From Aphrophora alni (Eukaryota > Arthropoda > Insecta > Hemiptera > Aphrophoridae): a stretch of DNA of 64,000 bases. Positions within the stretch are counted from its first letter, which is position 1. Every line of letters begins with the position of its first letter. The DNA is taken from assembly GCA_963513935.1 (NCBI GenBank), contig OY740776.1, positions 13,437,745-13,501,744 on the forward strand. The letters are read 5' to 3'. A model generated the notes under the pieces. That model worked only from the letters and a program-made list of their open reading frames with translations. It was not told the origin of the DNA and did not search any database. Both the position numbers and the translations under genes were made by a program. Below, in pieces: positions 35,831 to 48,394 of the stretch.

Positions 35831-36636
35831 CAGTCGACTCTCGCTAACTCGAACCTCGATAACTCGAAATCTTCGATATCTTGAATTATTTTCAATCCCC
35901 TTGGAAAAACCTGTCTAAAACGAAAAAATAACAATACATAACTCGAAATAATTTTACGGTTATATTTTACCTCTATAAGTCGAAGAGACACAAACATTAC
36001 CTCTATAACTCGAAGTTCAGTAGATAAGTCGAATTCAATTTGCACTTTACCTCCACAAGTCGAAGTTTACCTCTATATCTCGAGCAACGATGAGGATGCT
36101 CCTTCTGACGAAGAAAACTAGGAAGAGGAGCCAGCAGACATTACACCGAAAGAAGCCAAAGCTGCAGTACGTACTTTATGTATGTTTTAGAAAAAACCAG
36201 TGATGCACCAGACAGTGTGTTTACTTCGATTGTTTCAATCGAATCTATGATTGACAAACGTGCTGCCAACAGTCTTAATCAGAAGAAGATTACGGACTTT
36301 TTTAACCAGTGAAATTAATATAAGTACTGTACTGTTTAACGTGTATGTAAACGTATTTTATTATGTATACTCTAAATACACCTATTTTCTATTGATAGAG
36401 TAATATTGATACAGTTAAAAACTTAGTTTTTAGAGGGAATAAAGTACAGTACAGTACACTATTCTTTACCTCTGTAACTCGAATTTTTATTTGGTTTACC
36501 TCTATATCCCGTTACCTCTGTAAGTCGAATTTAGTCAAGATTGACCTCTATAACTCGAACTATGCCTAAGTCGAACTACACGTAACTCGAAGAAAAATTT
36601 TAGTCCCATGAATTTCGAGTTAGCGAGAGTCGACTG
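35831..36636. mobile_element. Internally deleted Tigger/pogo-like DNA transposon
   Basis: Perfect 23-bp terminal inverted repeats, CAGTCGACTCTCGCTAACTCGAA at 35831-35853 and its reverse complement at 36614-36636, flanked by TA on both sides (35829-35830, 36637-36638). CAG ends and a TA duplication are typical of pogo/Tigger elements. The subterminal regions on both sides repeat words such as ACCTCTATAACTCGAA and AAGTCGAA at least ten times. Only the end of a transposase gene remains inside. Confidence 0.9.
36083..36312 (+). pseudogene. Tigger-like transposase C-terminal remnant
   Basis: An acidic stretch (NDEDAPSDEEN, then a stop, then EEEPADITPKEAKAAVRTL) is followed after a small frameshift near 36188 by a frame ending KKITDFFNQ and a stop at 36310-36312. 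A tail with acidic residues and a terminal (K/I)-T-D-F-F motif is characteristic of Tigger/jerky-type transposases. The DNA-binding and DDE domains are absent, so the protein is dead and the element would depend on transposase from elsewhere. Confidence 0.75.
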
Positions 36637-36889
36637 TAGTTTTTTTTTTAAACTATGTTCCTCTCCCCTGTGCATTACGCATGTTGATCAAATTTGGGTA
36701 TTTTTGATCATAATTAATTTTCATTTAATGGAGATGGTTGATACCTGCAATAAGACGAAATTAAAATTTTGTCAAAATCGGTTTAACGATTTAAATGTAA
36801 TACGTAGTAGAAGGTTCAAACGTGTGCTAAAACCACATGACGTAATATCTGTAGACATAAAGAGACAGTTATTTGTATAAAGTTTTTAA

Positions 36890-37310
36890 GCGTCAATTTA
36901 AATTGTACGGCGTTAAATTAAATTATAAGGTTCCTTGGTTTTACCTATAAACCCCAATAAAGATAAATCAATGAAAATGCAATCCATCTTTTATTACCTA
37001 TTGAATTATTGTTTGTCTCACATCTCACAAAAACTGTTTTAAAGACACGCTAATGATTTCCCAATGTGTGGTTAAATTAAGTTGTATTCGTCAAACAAAA
37101 ACTATAATATACGATATTGCACTGCAATTTAATTTTAAATTCAGACATTTTCCCCAATTTGTAGGTTACTCTGTGTTTAAATGTGAGGTGTATATCTGAT
37201 ATTTTAAATTTCGTCCAACACCAAAATTAAATTTTTTCCTCAAATAAACACACATATTCGTAATCAGAATAACTTCCAGTTTTATTTGATACGTCTGCAC
37301 TTAATAAACA
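36890..37310 (+). repeat. Dispersed repeat Rep-C copy
   Basis: Matches the next unit at 37440-37870 and the inverted unit at 34890-35335. The end ATTCGTAATCAGAATAAC is shared with the start of the inverted unit. Confidence 0.85.
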
Positions 37311-37439
37311 AAATATCAACTTTATAGTTTCCCCCCTCAAAGTCTTTTAACCGCAATATTTTTCCTATATGTAAGACAATAAAAAAAATTAAAAGAATGG
37401 AATATTTAATGTCCTGTCTGTATAGACGCGTTGATAGTT

Positions 37440-37870
37440 ACAGACAGACACTCGTGTCAAGTTTTAAGGGTCCTTAGTTTTACCTAAGGAGCTGTAATAA
37501 AGAGAAATCAATGAAAATGCAATCCATTTTTTAAAGACTATTGAACTGTTTGTCTCACAAAAACTGTTTTTTTAAACTATAGGCCTACTCGTCGCATTTC
37601 TCACTGTGTGATTAAATTTGTTATACGAAAAAAAATATAATATATAATTTCATACTGCAATTTAATTTTAAATTCAATTTTTTTTTTCATATTTGTTAGT
37701 CATACCGTGTTCAAGTTACCGAGAGGGGGGGTCATGATATCTGACTCTTTATTTTGCCTATCCCCAACCAGTTATTTATTTTGTTACTTTAAATAAACAT
37801 ACATAACTGTAATCACATTAACTTTTTGTTTTATTTCATACCCCACACATACAATTAAAAATAAAAATTT
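37440..37870 (+). repeat. Dispersed repeat Rep-C copy, in tandem with the previous
   Basis: Begins near ACAGACAGACACTCGTG and runs through TTGTCTCACAAAAACTG to TTTCATACCCCACACATACA. About 550 bp downstream of the preceding unit's start. Confidence 0.8.
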
Positions 37871-37874
37871 CAAC

Positions 37875-39280
37875 TCGATAGTTTTTCCCCCTTAACTTAC
37901 CCTAAGATCATTTTTTGTTATCGTTAGATTTTTCCTACATGTGGGACAATATGCAAAATATAAATACAAAATTTGAATTAAACAGGATTTATCTTGTTTG
38001 TTTAGACTGGTTGCTGCGACTTACAGACAGACACGCGCGGACTCTATCGTCTGTTTAATTTGTTCGTTAGTTATCGGTAAAAACTCTACCATGTAGATAT
38101 ACCGACGTCTTTAAAATCTGGCTGACTGATTAAAGATTTAAAACTGTGCGAGAAAAAACAAATCGTTCAGGACTGATTAACACTAAATGAAAATGACTTT
38201 GACCACCATAATTAAATATTCAATTTTAAATTAATAATGATTTACTTTAGGACAATGTCATGACAAAACGAGGATTTATTTATATATTTATATGCGGTTT
38301 TAATACATACATGGTTCATTTTTATTCTTTTACTGACTATCATATACTGTATGTTAGTGATAAATTTTGTGAACTTCTTCCACCACCTCCCTTTTTTCCC
38401 GGCAACGCTTCCATTCCAACAGCGCTGCTAGCGGGTTGCCTGAATCGTAAATTGCAGGGGAATTGTTTTACATCAAGTCAGCCTACCCTTCTTCGGCGAT
38501 CCAAATTCTTATCACTCATCGAGTTAAGACGAGTTGTGCACCAGCTCTAAGAGAGACCGTATGTGTTCAGGCAAGTGCATGTCTTCTATCTTGTCTACAG
38601 GATAACCGATATTTCAGGTAACCCTCCCAAATTGTTCCCCACCCAAAATGACTTTTGGGATGGGTCAAACTGCGCAGGGTTTCGGCGGTGCGTCTCAAAA
38701 TTCAGTATTAAATTAAATATGTGATAAGTAGTGAACGGCCATTTTGGCCTAATACTGTTTCCTAGAGCTTTATTTTTAAATATAGTCATTCCCTTAATAT
38801 TACTCATAGTTTATTAAGTTTATTATGTATTGTATTTAATAAGGTAGTTTTAATCGCTCATGAAGCTGGCTGGCTGAGCTGTAGTATTTGAGTAGTCGAG
38901 GGCACGTGTCAGGTTAATTCCCCCTCCATACTCAAATTCCCTTCCCGAACCTAAACTCTCTAAAAAAACTACTGCACAGAATTAGTTGGTAAGAGTGTTA
39001 AAATATTCCTAACATTTGGGGCTATAAAAATCTTAAAAAATAAATTTTTTTTTCGTTTTTCATTGTCCGACTCCCCTTAACAACCCGGCCCTAAATCTTA
39101 TCGATATAAAACTACAGTTGCTGCAATTTCTTTACTTCATTACGATTTTGAAGTTTTTCAAACGTACGCGAAACTAAATTGCACTCTATTTATACGTATA
39201 ATCAAGTTGCTAGCGTATTTACCCAGCCCTATCTTACAATGCAAAACAAGCAGAACTTCGAGTGGTTGGGCCTAGTATGA
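37875..39280. other. No recognisable gene
   Basis: Includes a somewhat GC-richer stretch at 38370-38560 where a frame is open, but no motif or splice pair supports an exon. The rest is AT-rich. Confidence 0.4.
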
Positions 39281-39284
39281 AATG

Positions 39285-39600
39285 TTAAATAACATTACTA
39301 GATCAAGAGGTCTTATCAAGTAGGGTAATTTTGTTTCCAACAGTTGTTATACGTGTTTTCTGTACCACGTACATTGTGAATACTTCTACTACTTTATTAA
39401 CGTCGGTACACCCTAACGAGCCTAGTAGATGTCTGAAAGCCGCCGCACGCTCAATTCGTATCAGTTACTCGGCCCTGATTGATATTGTAACTAAGAATAT
39501 TATATTCTCCTTAGAGGAAAAGGTTCGACACTATATTTCGGACAATAACTTAGCATGGTGAAGTTGGCACCATTACATGCGGATTAGAAATTTACGAATT
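39285..39600 (+). repeat. Dispersed repeat Rep-B copy
   Basis: Carries ACTAGATCAAGAGG, CAACAGTTGTTATACG, CTACTTTATTAACGTCGG and GAAGTTGGCACCATTACATGCG, in Rep-B order. It ends directly at the CCTAA tract. Confidence 0.7.
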
Positions 39601-39605
39601 TTCAT

Positions 39606-39654
39606 CTAACCTAACCTAACCTAACCTAACCTAACCTAACCTAACCTAACCTAG
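39606..39654. repeat. Interstitial telomere-type repeat (CCTAA)n
   Basis: Nine to ten perfect tandem copies of CTAAC, the complement of the insect telomere repeat TTAGG, placed immediately after a Rep-B copy. Confidence 0.95.
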
Positions 39655-39964
39655 TCTAATATGTTGAATAACCCACTCAATATGAACCATAAACCGTTAT
39701 ATTAGCAGTTCGCTTTTCATGAATTGAATACAATATAATTGCCTTGATTTGTAGAACGCCTTTGCAATTCTTGTTTAATTAATGCTACAACAATGTCTTG
39801 CTACTCAAATTCAGCTTCTTCGGGAATAAACAGTTAAACTTAAATAACCGTACACCTTCAATAGACTAATCTGGCCACATAAGAACAATGGATGAATTTT
39901 AATGATTAGTTTACTCGGATTGTTTTTACAATGTTTGCTTAAAATTCAAAGTTCTTTGTTTGTG

Positions 39965-41325
39965 TAGTAGAGGGAAGTTAGAATATAAAAGTGCTGTAAC
40001 TGGGAAGTTGATTTTTTTTCTTTTTATACATGCAACTGTTTATCGAAAAAATGAGCAAAGTCGGACTGGAGCTTCGCTAAAAAAGTTGATTTTTGATGCA
40101 TTTTTAGTGCATCGCTACACTGTTATTTAAATATCTCCGGCTCTATGGGTCGTAGAAAAAAAAATACCCGAAATGAAGAACTACTAAAATGGTAGGATAT
40201 AGTAACATTAAGAGTAATTCCTAACATCAAAAAATTAGAATTTCTAGATTAAAATTTTTTTTTAAATATCTTCACAAAAATAGAACAAAATATCTTTATT
40301 TGAATTAAAAATCTGTGAAAATTTTGTAAAAATAAAAAGGTATTTTTACTGCCACACTTGGGCCATTTTCGAAACAAATTTAAAGCACATTAATTTATTA
40401 AGAAGTGGTCGTAGAGTAAACTTTTTTTTATTGTCAGTTTTTTTACACACCTAGTGTACATATACGAGAATTTGTTTATCTAGGTGAAGTGCTCTTTGTA
40501 AAATTAAAAAAAAAAATTAAATGTTTTATTTTGTAACCTTACCAGATTTCCGTAACAATTTTATTTATACATCTTTCTCGATCCAATAAACAAATTTTCA
40601 TTTAAATGTAGAAATTTCATAAATGGCGACGCCGTTGTCTAGATCCAACCCCGATTTAAAGGGGGGGGGGAATGATAAAATAAAAATTGATAAATTTAGT
40701 TTTTTAAAAAAGGGCGTTTTACTTTGATACATATATTCTTGGATATGTTCAATAGAAACTAGGTAAAATAACTGAAATTTAAAATATATATTCTACGCCA
40801 ACTTCTTATTAGATTACAATCCTTTCATTTTTTTTCAAGAATGCACAACTGTGCACTTTCCCCGTTTTTTAAATTTTATTATATTTTTTTGCAAATTTAA
40901 CCTCCGGTTTCTAGTTAAATACATATAATTTGTCCAATTTTCGTGAAGATCTGATGATTATTACCCCATTTGTTGCATTATTAGTGGAAAAAAAAAATCC
41001 TAATTCCGGAAATTAGAAATTTATGAGGTTTATAAAGTACTCTACCATTTCGATAGTCTCTTCATTTCCAAGTATTTTAATTGCCTATTGTTTTCTACGA
41101 CCCATAGAGTCCGAGATATTTCAAAATTAGTGTAGCTATGCACTCAAAATGAATCAAATATACACTTTTATGCACTTTTCTAGCAAAACTCCAATTTTCT
41201 TCTTTTTTTTTTCGGTTTCCAACTCAATTGCACATACAAAAAGAAAAAAAAAAAAAAGAAGAAAAAATTCAACTTCCCAGTTACATCACTTCTCATCAAT
41301 TGTTTGGTCTAATTTCCCTCTACTA
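39965..41325. mobile_element. Long-TIR DNA element (~1.36 kb)
   Basis: The two ends are long imperfect inverted repeats of about 250-300 bp. The outer ends read TAGTAGAGGGAAGTTAGA (from 39965) and, complemented from 41325, TAGTAGAGGGAAATTAGA. Further in both share TAACTGGGAAGTTGA, GCTACACT and CTATGGGTCGTAGAAAA. The flanking TA fits a Tc1/mariner-type duplication but is palindromic with the TIR itself. There is no coding remnant in the centre, which contains G-, A- and T-runs. Confidence 0.75.
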
Positions 41326-41397
41326 TTATAAATTTAATATCTATAACGCTTACTTCGTTTGACGTCAATAGTAGATCTGTTATTCTTCTTTTATTTT

Positions 41398-41446
41398 TAC
41401 ACTACAACTGTTTCAGTAGGGCCTATAAATCCAATCATCAGGTGTT
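41398..41446 (-). ncRNA. Hammerhead-like motif, left arm (degenerate)
   Basis: On the minus strand CAC-CTGATGA, then a poorly paired spacer, GAAACAGTTGTAGTG. The core boxes CTGATGA and GAAAC and the CAC/GTG stem I are present but stem II is weak. Confidence 0.35.
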
Positions 41447-41591
41447 TATCGCAAGTTAAAAATTAATTAAAACACACAACAACAAACTATAATTCGAACG
41501 TCTTAACATTTGCTGCCCCATATAAAATAAAAACTTTTACTAGTGTTTTGTGAATAATGTAATAATTTCAATTAATTTTTAACTTATGATA

Positions 41592-41634
41592 AACACCTGA
41601 TGATGGATTTATTCTGAAACAGCTGTAGTGCAGC
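41592..41634 (+). ncRNA. Hammerhead-like motif, right arm
   Basis: CAC-CTGATGA-T, GGATTTATTCT, GAAACAGCTGTAGTG. Stem I CAC/GTG and a self-complementary ACAGCTGT for stem III match the Penelope copy at 51.6 kb. Stem II is short (GGA opposite TCT). Confidence 0.4.
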
Positions 41635-41719
41635 AATAAAAGAAGAATAACAGTTGAAATATTGACGTCAAGCGAAGTAAGTTTCATAGTTATTAGATAA
41701 GTGGTTCATTAGACAGAAA

Positions 41720-42695
41720 TTTCATATGTCATAAATTGACTATTAAGTGTTTAAGCCTGAGGAAGGTGACATTGAGTAGTTAAACAGTTCAGTAGCAATA
41801 ATTAAACATTTATAAAGAACTGCAAAGACTTTCTACAAATCAAGGTTAAAAAACTGTTTATAATGGTGGTCATTTTGACATTTTAAATTCGATTTTACTG
41901 AAAATTCTAAATGTAACTATAGTTTTCTGTAAAAAATTCATCTTCATATTTTAACTTTTTAGTGCTAAAGGCAGGTCTAATCTAATTTTTTTATCTTTCC
42001 TAAGGTAGTGAAACGTGAATATCAGTCAAAAATATATTGAAATTTTTGCAATTACCAAACTTAGGCTCGTATATTCGGTGAGTAAAATTTAAACTCATCC
42101 TTATTAGCATAGAAAAACCATAAAAAATAGTGTGACATTTTGTTGGGGAGACAAATTCATTTAGTTTTGTGATTGAGTGTCTGTGAAAGTAAGTGCAATA
42201 TTGCACCGTAACCAAGTAGGTATTTCCGCCCATGAGTAAATTATGAATATTTTATAATAGCGTGACAGGAAATGCTGGACTAGCAGATAAGCCGGCATGC
42301 TATGCCAGGTTGAAAGGTATAAATTATGTTGGCCTTATGAAATATTTTGTGTGAAAGGTTATAACCCTTCTGAAACTGTAGGCAAAACAGAGAAATATTT
42401 TGCAATAAGAAAATGTTCGTTACTTTAAATAAAGTTTTACTTGGAAAAAGGCTTGAAATACAATCAATTTAAATACAGAGTAAAAATAAAAAAACAGGTA
42501 CAGTTAACTTTTTCGTCATACTGCTTCAAAAACAGATGTTTTCAATACATGCATTGAGATGCTAAAGTTGTTCTTTTTAGTCCGATGACCTAAAAACATC
42601 AGCTGAGGTCGAGGTCATCAGCTGGTACTTCGTTTATACGAATTAATTAACGATTGTAAGGCATCTATAAAACACAATCGATACTCTTGATTGTA
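41720..42695. other. No recognisable feature
   Basis: AT-rich spacer without matches inside this window. Confidence 0.4.
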
Positions 42696-42699
42696 AATC

Positions 42700-42962
42700 T
42701 ATACTATTATATAAAAATCTAATGGTGTCTGTCTGTGTGTTACTCAATCACTTAAAAGCTACTGGACCCATTGAGCTGAAATTGTAGATGGACATTCTTA
42801 GGGTCCCTGGTTAACACATAGGCCTATTTTTATTTAAAAATTCCATCAGGGCACCGCCCCACTGGCCTTGAAAACTCCCTTAACGCTCAATTATCTATAC
42901 TCCATTATACAATAAAAAATATAGGTCAACCACGTACGAAGGACGGGTACTCTGCTAGTAAC
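42700..42962. mobile_element. Lep1/Helitron-like non-autonomous element
   Basis: Starts TCTATACTATTATATAAAAAT followed by TGTCTGTCTGTGTG and GAGCTGAAATT, and ends CGAAGGACGGGTACTCTGCTAGTA. The order (TATA-rich start, GTCTGTCTG, A-x-C-T-G-A-A-A-T-T, then a GGACGGGT...CTAGT end) is typical of Lep1-type helitrons widespread in insects. No coding sequence. Confidence 0.5.
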
Positions 42963-43004
42963 AGATAAAACAGTTGTTACCATCGATTTGAAAGTAAATA
43001 GGTT

Positions 43005-43190
43005 ATACAGTTTTAGTTTTTTTGAAATTGTTTTTTTATATTGTTTGCAGTATAACGAAAAATATAGTTCATCACTTGGACCAAAAGAAGTTTTTCGATC
43101 CTTGCTCATTTTCATTAAACTTGAGCTTGTATCGAAAAGCTTCATTTTTGGTCTTAGTGATGAAATATACTATTATAGTCAAAATACATT
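43005..43190. repeat. Hairpin repeat, copy 1
   Basis: Contains ATAGTTCATCACTTGGACC with AAAAGAAGTTTTTCGAT, and after a short gap the complement ATCGAAAAGCTTC, TTTTTGGTCTTAGTGATGAA. The ~40-bp arms form a foldback. The same unit recurs at 43443-43620. Confidence 0.8.
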
Positions 43191-43442
43191 TTTATTCATT
43201 TTTTATTTCTATTTCACTAACAGACAACTGAATTATTAATATAAACTTCCAGAAAATAGATACAAAGTACGTAATTTTAAATATGTATAAATATGTGTAA
43301 ATACACTTTCTTTTTATTGACATCAAAAAATTTTAACTATGATTTCTTTTAAATTTTCTACTTTGCTGGGGCGAAAATTTAGAAGGGGGGGAGGAATTTT
43401 ATGAACCCCACAAGTTTTATGTTTGTAAATATTTTATAACAT

Positions 43443-43620
43443 TTTAGTTTTTGTGGAATTGTTTTCTTATATTGTTTGCAGTATAACGAAAAATATAGTT
43501 CATCACTAGGACCAAAAGAAGCTTTTCGATCCTCGCTCATTTCCCTTAAACTTTAAAACTTGAGGTTGTATAGAAAAGCTTCAATTTTGGTCCTAGTGAT
43601 GAAATATACTATTAAACTAG
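43443..43620. repeat. Hairpin repeat, copy 2
   Basis: Direct duplicate of 43005-43190, shifted by about 436 bp. It shares TTGTTTGCAGTATAACGAAA and keeps both arms of the hairpin. Confidence 0.8.
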
Positions 43621-43799
43621 TTAAGGTAGAAAGCTGTAATTTTCGTAATGTTTTTTGGCGTACAAAAACTATTTTTTGCCAATATAAAGTGAATTCACCT
43701 CCACCTAAAAATAACTTTTTTTTTTTCTTTTTTTTTTGTAGGGGAGGGAATCAAAAGTTTTTAATGTAAAGCCCATCTAGTAATACTTCATTTTAAAAC

Positions 43800-45870
43800 T
43801 TTTATTTAATAGAATAGCTGCCCAAACTAGAGGTCCTTATATTAATCGAATCCAAAATGGCGGCTGGTCAAATAATTTAAAAAAAATCAATTTCCTTCAA
43901 AATTTACTCTGAGAAAAATAATGAGATAAAATTATTACAGTAAAGACTTTATAGCATAATTTATATTCATTCTTAACTTTACCTACTTTAATTGTTGAAC
44001 AAGTTCATCCAGTATTCGAAAAAAACTTGTTTTTCTTGAAACTATTTTGAACAAATCACATGTACAAAATATCCTGCTATAACTGTCAAATTACAACGTT
44101 TCGCGAGGTAAAAATACCTAACATGTTCAGGTGCAGATGTAAGTATTTACATCCAAAGTATTTAATCTATCTATTATAAAGCATGTAAATAAGTCCCGGG
44201 TTGCATAATATTTTTTTAACCGCTACAGTTAACAAAGCTTTGCACATTGTTAATGGATACCAAAACCTATTTTAGTAACTATTCAATGGACAGCTACCAG
44301 GGAGGACGACCCACAAGGAGTAAGTAGGAAATCTTAAATGAAAGCATAGGCCGAGTTGTACATCGAATTAAATGCTTTTATGAGTAGAACACAATGCCGC
44401 AAACCCGACCTCAAAAGATTCACCCTAGCTAAAATAGCGTGGGTTTAAAGTTCATATCAAATCTAACAAGGAAAATAGATCAACTATGATAGGCCTAAAA
44501 GGAAAAGTTGTCTGTGATTGACTGATAGTGGGTCTTCCCACAAAAAAAAAAAAAAAACATACTAACATTTCTTATAAGCTCGTAAATAAGTCTCTGTACT
44601 TCCTTCCTAATTAACGGGAAACATATCGCACTTATGGTTGACCTAAGCTGTCAAATTATTTTTTTTTACAGTCCCCTTTTTTCTGTCTCACAATCCCCTT
44701 TTCTCCTTTTGTCTTTTAGTAAAGTAGACTCCCTGTCCCAAACAAGTGGTTGTTTGATATCATGTGTTCAGCGAACTTAGAGCTGTTCACTTCCCCAGAT
44801 GATGAGCTATACATTTTTGTGTTCTGAAACATGTTTCTTGTAATGGCGAGATATCTGTCACACATATGTCACTCCACACTTGGACGGCAAATTGTATCCT
44901 ATATTCTTTCTGCCCATATCATTTTGTTTTAGTCTAATTTTACTAATACAATTCTTAATATTTTGCTCAAGATTAAAACAACTTTATACCATTCATTAGT
45001 AACATTGAAAACATAAAAATTTACGCTTTCACAACCAGTTTAATAAATGGTGTTGTATCTGTTGGTATTGTACTTTAAATTTTAGCTATAAAAAATTATT
45101 ATGAGCTTAACTTTAAAATTTTTAGGGTAATGCAACTTTAATAAAATAACATTTGATATTTAATTGTTCCCTCTTACACTTTGCCTTATAATTCTGAATT
45201 AAATTTGGTTTTTAAATATTTGATCGGCCACCATTATCGATTGAAGAACCTCTAGTTGTTAAGATTTTTTTCTATTAAAGGAGATCTTTAAATTGATGTA
45301 TTTATTCGATGGTGTTTCAAATTTAAAAGCTTTGAGTTCCTCCCAAAAGAAATTAAATTAGGAAAATGGGGTCAAAACATGGCAAAAACATTTTTCACAT
45401 TCGGATTCGAAATACAAACCAAACAAATCACTTCATCACTTTTTTTTTATTTATTTTTTTAAATTATTTAATCGTAATTTTTTGTTTAAAATTTTGTAAC
45501 TTTTTTGGGCCTTTAATCTTCACATTTCAATAACATTTTTTACGAAATTGGTTAAGCTATTTTTGGTTTTCAACCTAACTTAACCTAACATAACCGAAAT
45601 CTTTTTGAAAATTAATTGTCTTGAGTCCTTAAAGGTTACACTTGAACAAAATTTTATCAAAATCGTTATAACACTTTATCTTTTTATCTAATTGTTACTT
45701 CCACATTTTGAGCTTTCGATAGAACTATAAAATGGTTATCGAAAATGGTCAAATTTTACTAACAATTCAAATTTAATTAAAATAGCACAAACTTTTCGGC
45801 TGAAGATCACTCTACATGTGATCCACACAGAGACATAATAAAAATACATGTTTTTGACTTGAGGAACTTC
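43800..45870. other. No supported gene
   Basis: AT-rich sequence. It holds a degenerate hammerhead-like word at 44795-44840 and short TTAGG-like words near 45570-45595. The stretch 45500-45760 vaguely resembles 57480-57760. Confidence 0.35.
44795..44840 (+). ncRNA. Degenerate hammerhead-like word
   Basis: CAGATGATGAGCT followed by GTTCTGAAACATGTTTC. It has the same layout as the 18.2-kb motif (ACATGT stem III) but the core reads CAGATGA where CTGATGA is expected, so it should be inactive. Confidence 0.2.
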
Positions 45871-45879
45871 AAAACGAAT

Positions 45880-47195
45880 CTGGGAGAAACTCCATTTTTG
45901 TCCCATCACAAAACTTTCCCTATACTAAGTATATTTGATAAAGAAAAGAAGAGTTTCTATCAAATTCAATCAAATTCATTTGTAAGTTTTCCTCTCTACG
46001 TCGTTACATATCTACCTACAGACAGACATTTTTATAAACATTTGTTTGGAACTCAAGGACCTTCGTTAAGGAACTCAAAGTGTATCTCTATTTTCTTTGT
46101 GTGGACAAGAAAGTTCAAATAGAAAGATAACGATGTGACCCTCTCTCTGTAACAATAAGCAAACAATATTTCTGTGATATTCTACACAGTTCGTAGTATC
46201 ACTTGAAGACAGGCGCCCGATCAACTCAAAATAGACAGACTTTATATCAATATCCTTCTGTGGGTGTTTATTCTGGGGAATCGTGTTTTCACTTAAACAC
46301 AATCTCGAGTGGAAAGAAGTTTATTTTTAGCTGATACAGTTTGGGATACTTCAATTCATTCATGGTTTCAACTTACATAAACAGGTTGATTCAAGGAGCA
46401 TGCGCACTTTAAAAGTGTGATTAAAAATTAGGCTGTTGGGTAGTCAAGTGGAACTTTTAATATCAAATCTCAATTTTGAGGATTATGGTAAATATCTGAT
46501 TTAAAAAAAAAACATTTTGAGCTACAGAAGTATTTTCAATCATTCTGAGAGTTAATCTTTACAACAAATTTTGACAAATCGATACGAAATAATAATAATA
46601 TTTTTTATTTTAATAAATGTTGAAAAAATAACGCACGAACTTTCTCTCTCACCAATCCCCAAAACTAAACATTAATCTACCGTAATTATATGTCACACAA
46701 AAAATCTCATTACGGTAGTAGTCAGTCAAAAACTTAAAATTAATAATGGACACCATCACTGAAAGGCTTGCTTCGCTCCTGTCATAAACGCATAATCACA
46801 GCAAAACGTATTTGATTGAAATGGAATATTTGCTGACGGTAGTCGAGGATTGTTTTAAGGTAAATAATCCAGAAACTTAATATTTTTTACTTGCGATTTT
46901 TCACACAGGTCAATCATTTTTCAACCTCATTAAAATCTGTACGAAATGGAGGCACAGCCGATTTTTATAAAATACGTCTTTTAGAAAACCATTATTTATT
47001 TATCGTTTTAAAGATGAAGGTAAGATCACAAAGTTTTTTGTTTCATTTAACATCAAAACCATATTGATTTGTTAGTTGTTTACCGTTAACTAACCAGCGT
47101 TTTTGGAGAGTTCCGTATGAGTCTCTTGTACTAAATTTCATGTTTCTATCTTACTATTCAATGAGGTTAACGTACAGGCGACAATGAATAAGAAA
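45880..47195 (+). repeat. Rep-D, left copy of a ~1.3-kb inverted pair
   Basis: Aligns over its whole length to the reverse complement of 54440-55710. The half 45890-46440 is highly similar: CCATCACAAAACTTTCCC, ACAGACAGACATTTTTATAAA, TAGCTGATACAGTTTGGGA and GGAGCATGCGCACTTTAAA are all shared. The part from 46550 to 47195 is more diverged. Short frames here have no recognisable product. Confidence 0.88.
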
Positions 47196-47311
47196 GGACG
47201 GAGTGTCTAATATCATAATATCACTTTTTCAGATTCCTGAACCCATGAAAAGTGAACATCAGTCCATAAAAGGAGGACGAATTTTTACGTTTAACAGAAT
47301 TACCCTCTTTC

Positions 47312-47317
<6 letters not shown>

Positions 47318-47389
<72 letters not shown>

Positions 47390-47396
47390 TCCGCAT
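47318..47396. repeat. (CT)n microsatellite
   Basis: An almost pure CT run followed by CCCTCTCC variants to about 47412. Confidence 0.97.
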
Positions 47397-47419
47397 CTCC
47401 CTCTCCCTCTCTCTACAAA

Positions 47420-48389
<970 letters not shown>

Positions 48390-48394
48390 AGTCT

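Larger units (their letters stand above)
41341..41706. repeat. Inverted pair of hammerhead-like element ends
   Basis: The arms 41341-41475 and 41575-41706 are inverted copies: CTATAACGCTTACTTCG, TTGACGTCAATA, GTTATTCTTCTTTTATT, ACTACAACTGTTTCAG and ATCATCAGGTGTTTATC each recur complemented on the right. The hammerhead-like motif is present in each arm. The spacer is about 100 bp. Confidence 0.85.

Noticed and set aside
45859..46302. Frames duplicated at 45.9-46.3 and 55.5-55.7 kb
   Set aside because: They belong to the Rep-D inverted pair; similar translation results from repeat identity and there is no recognisable domain.
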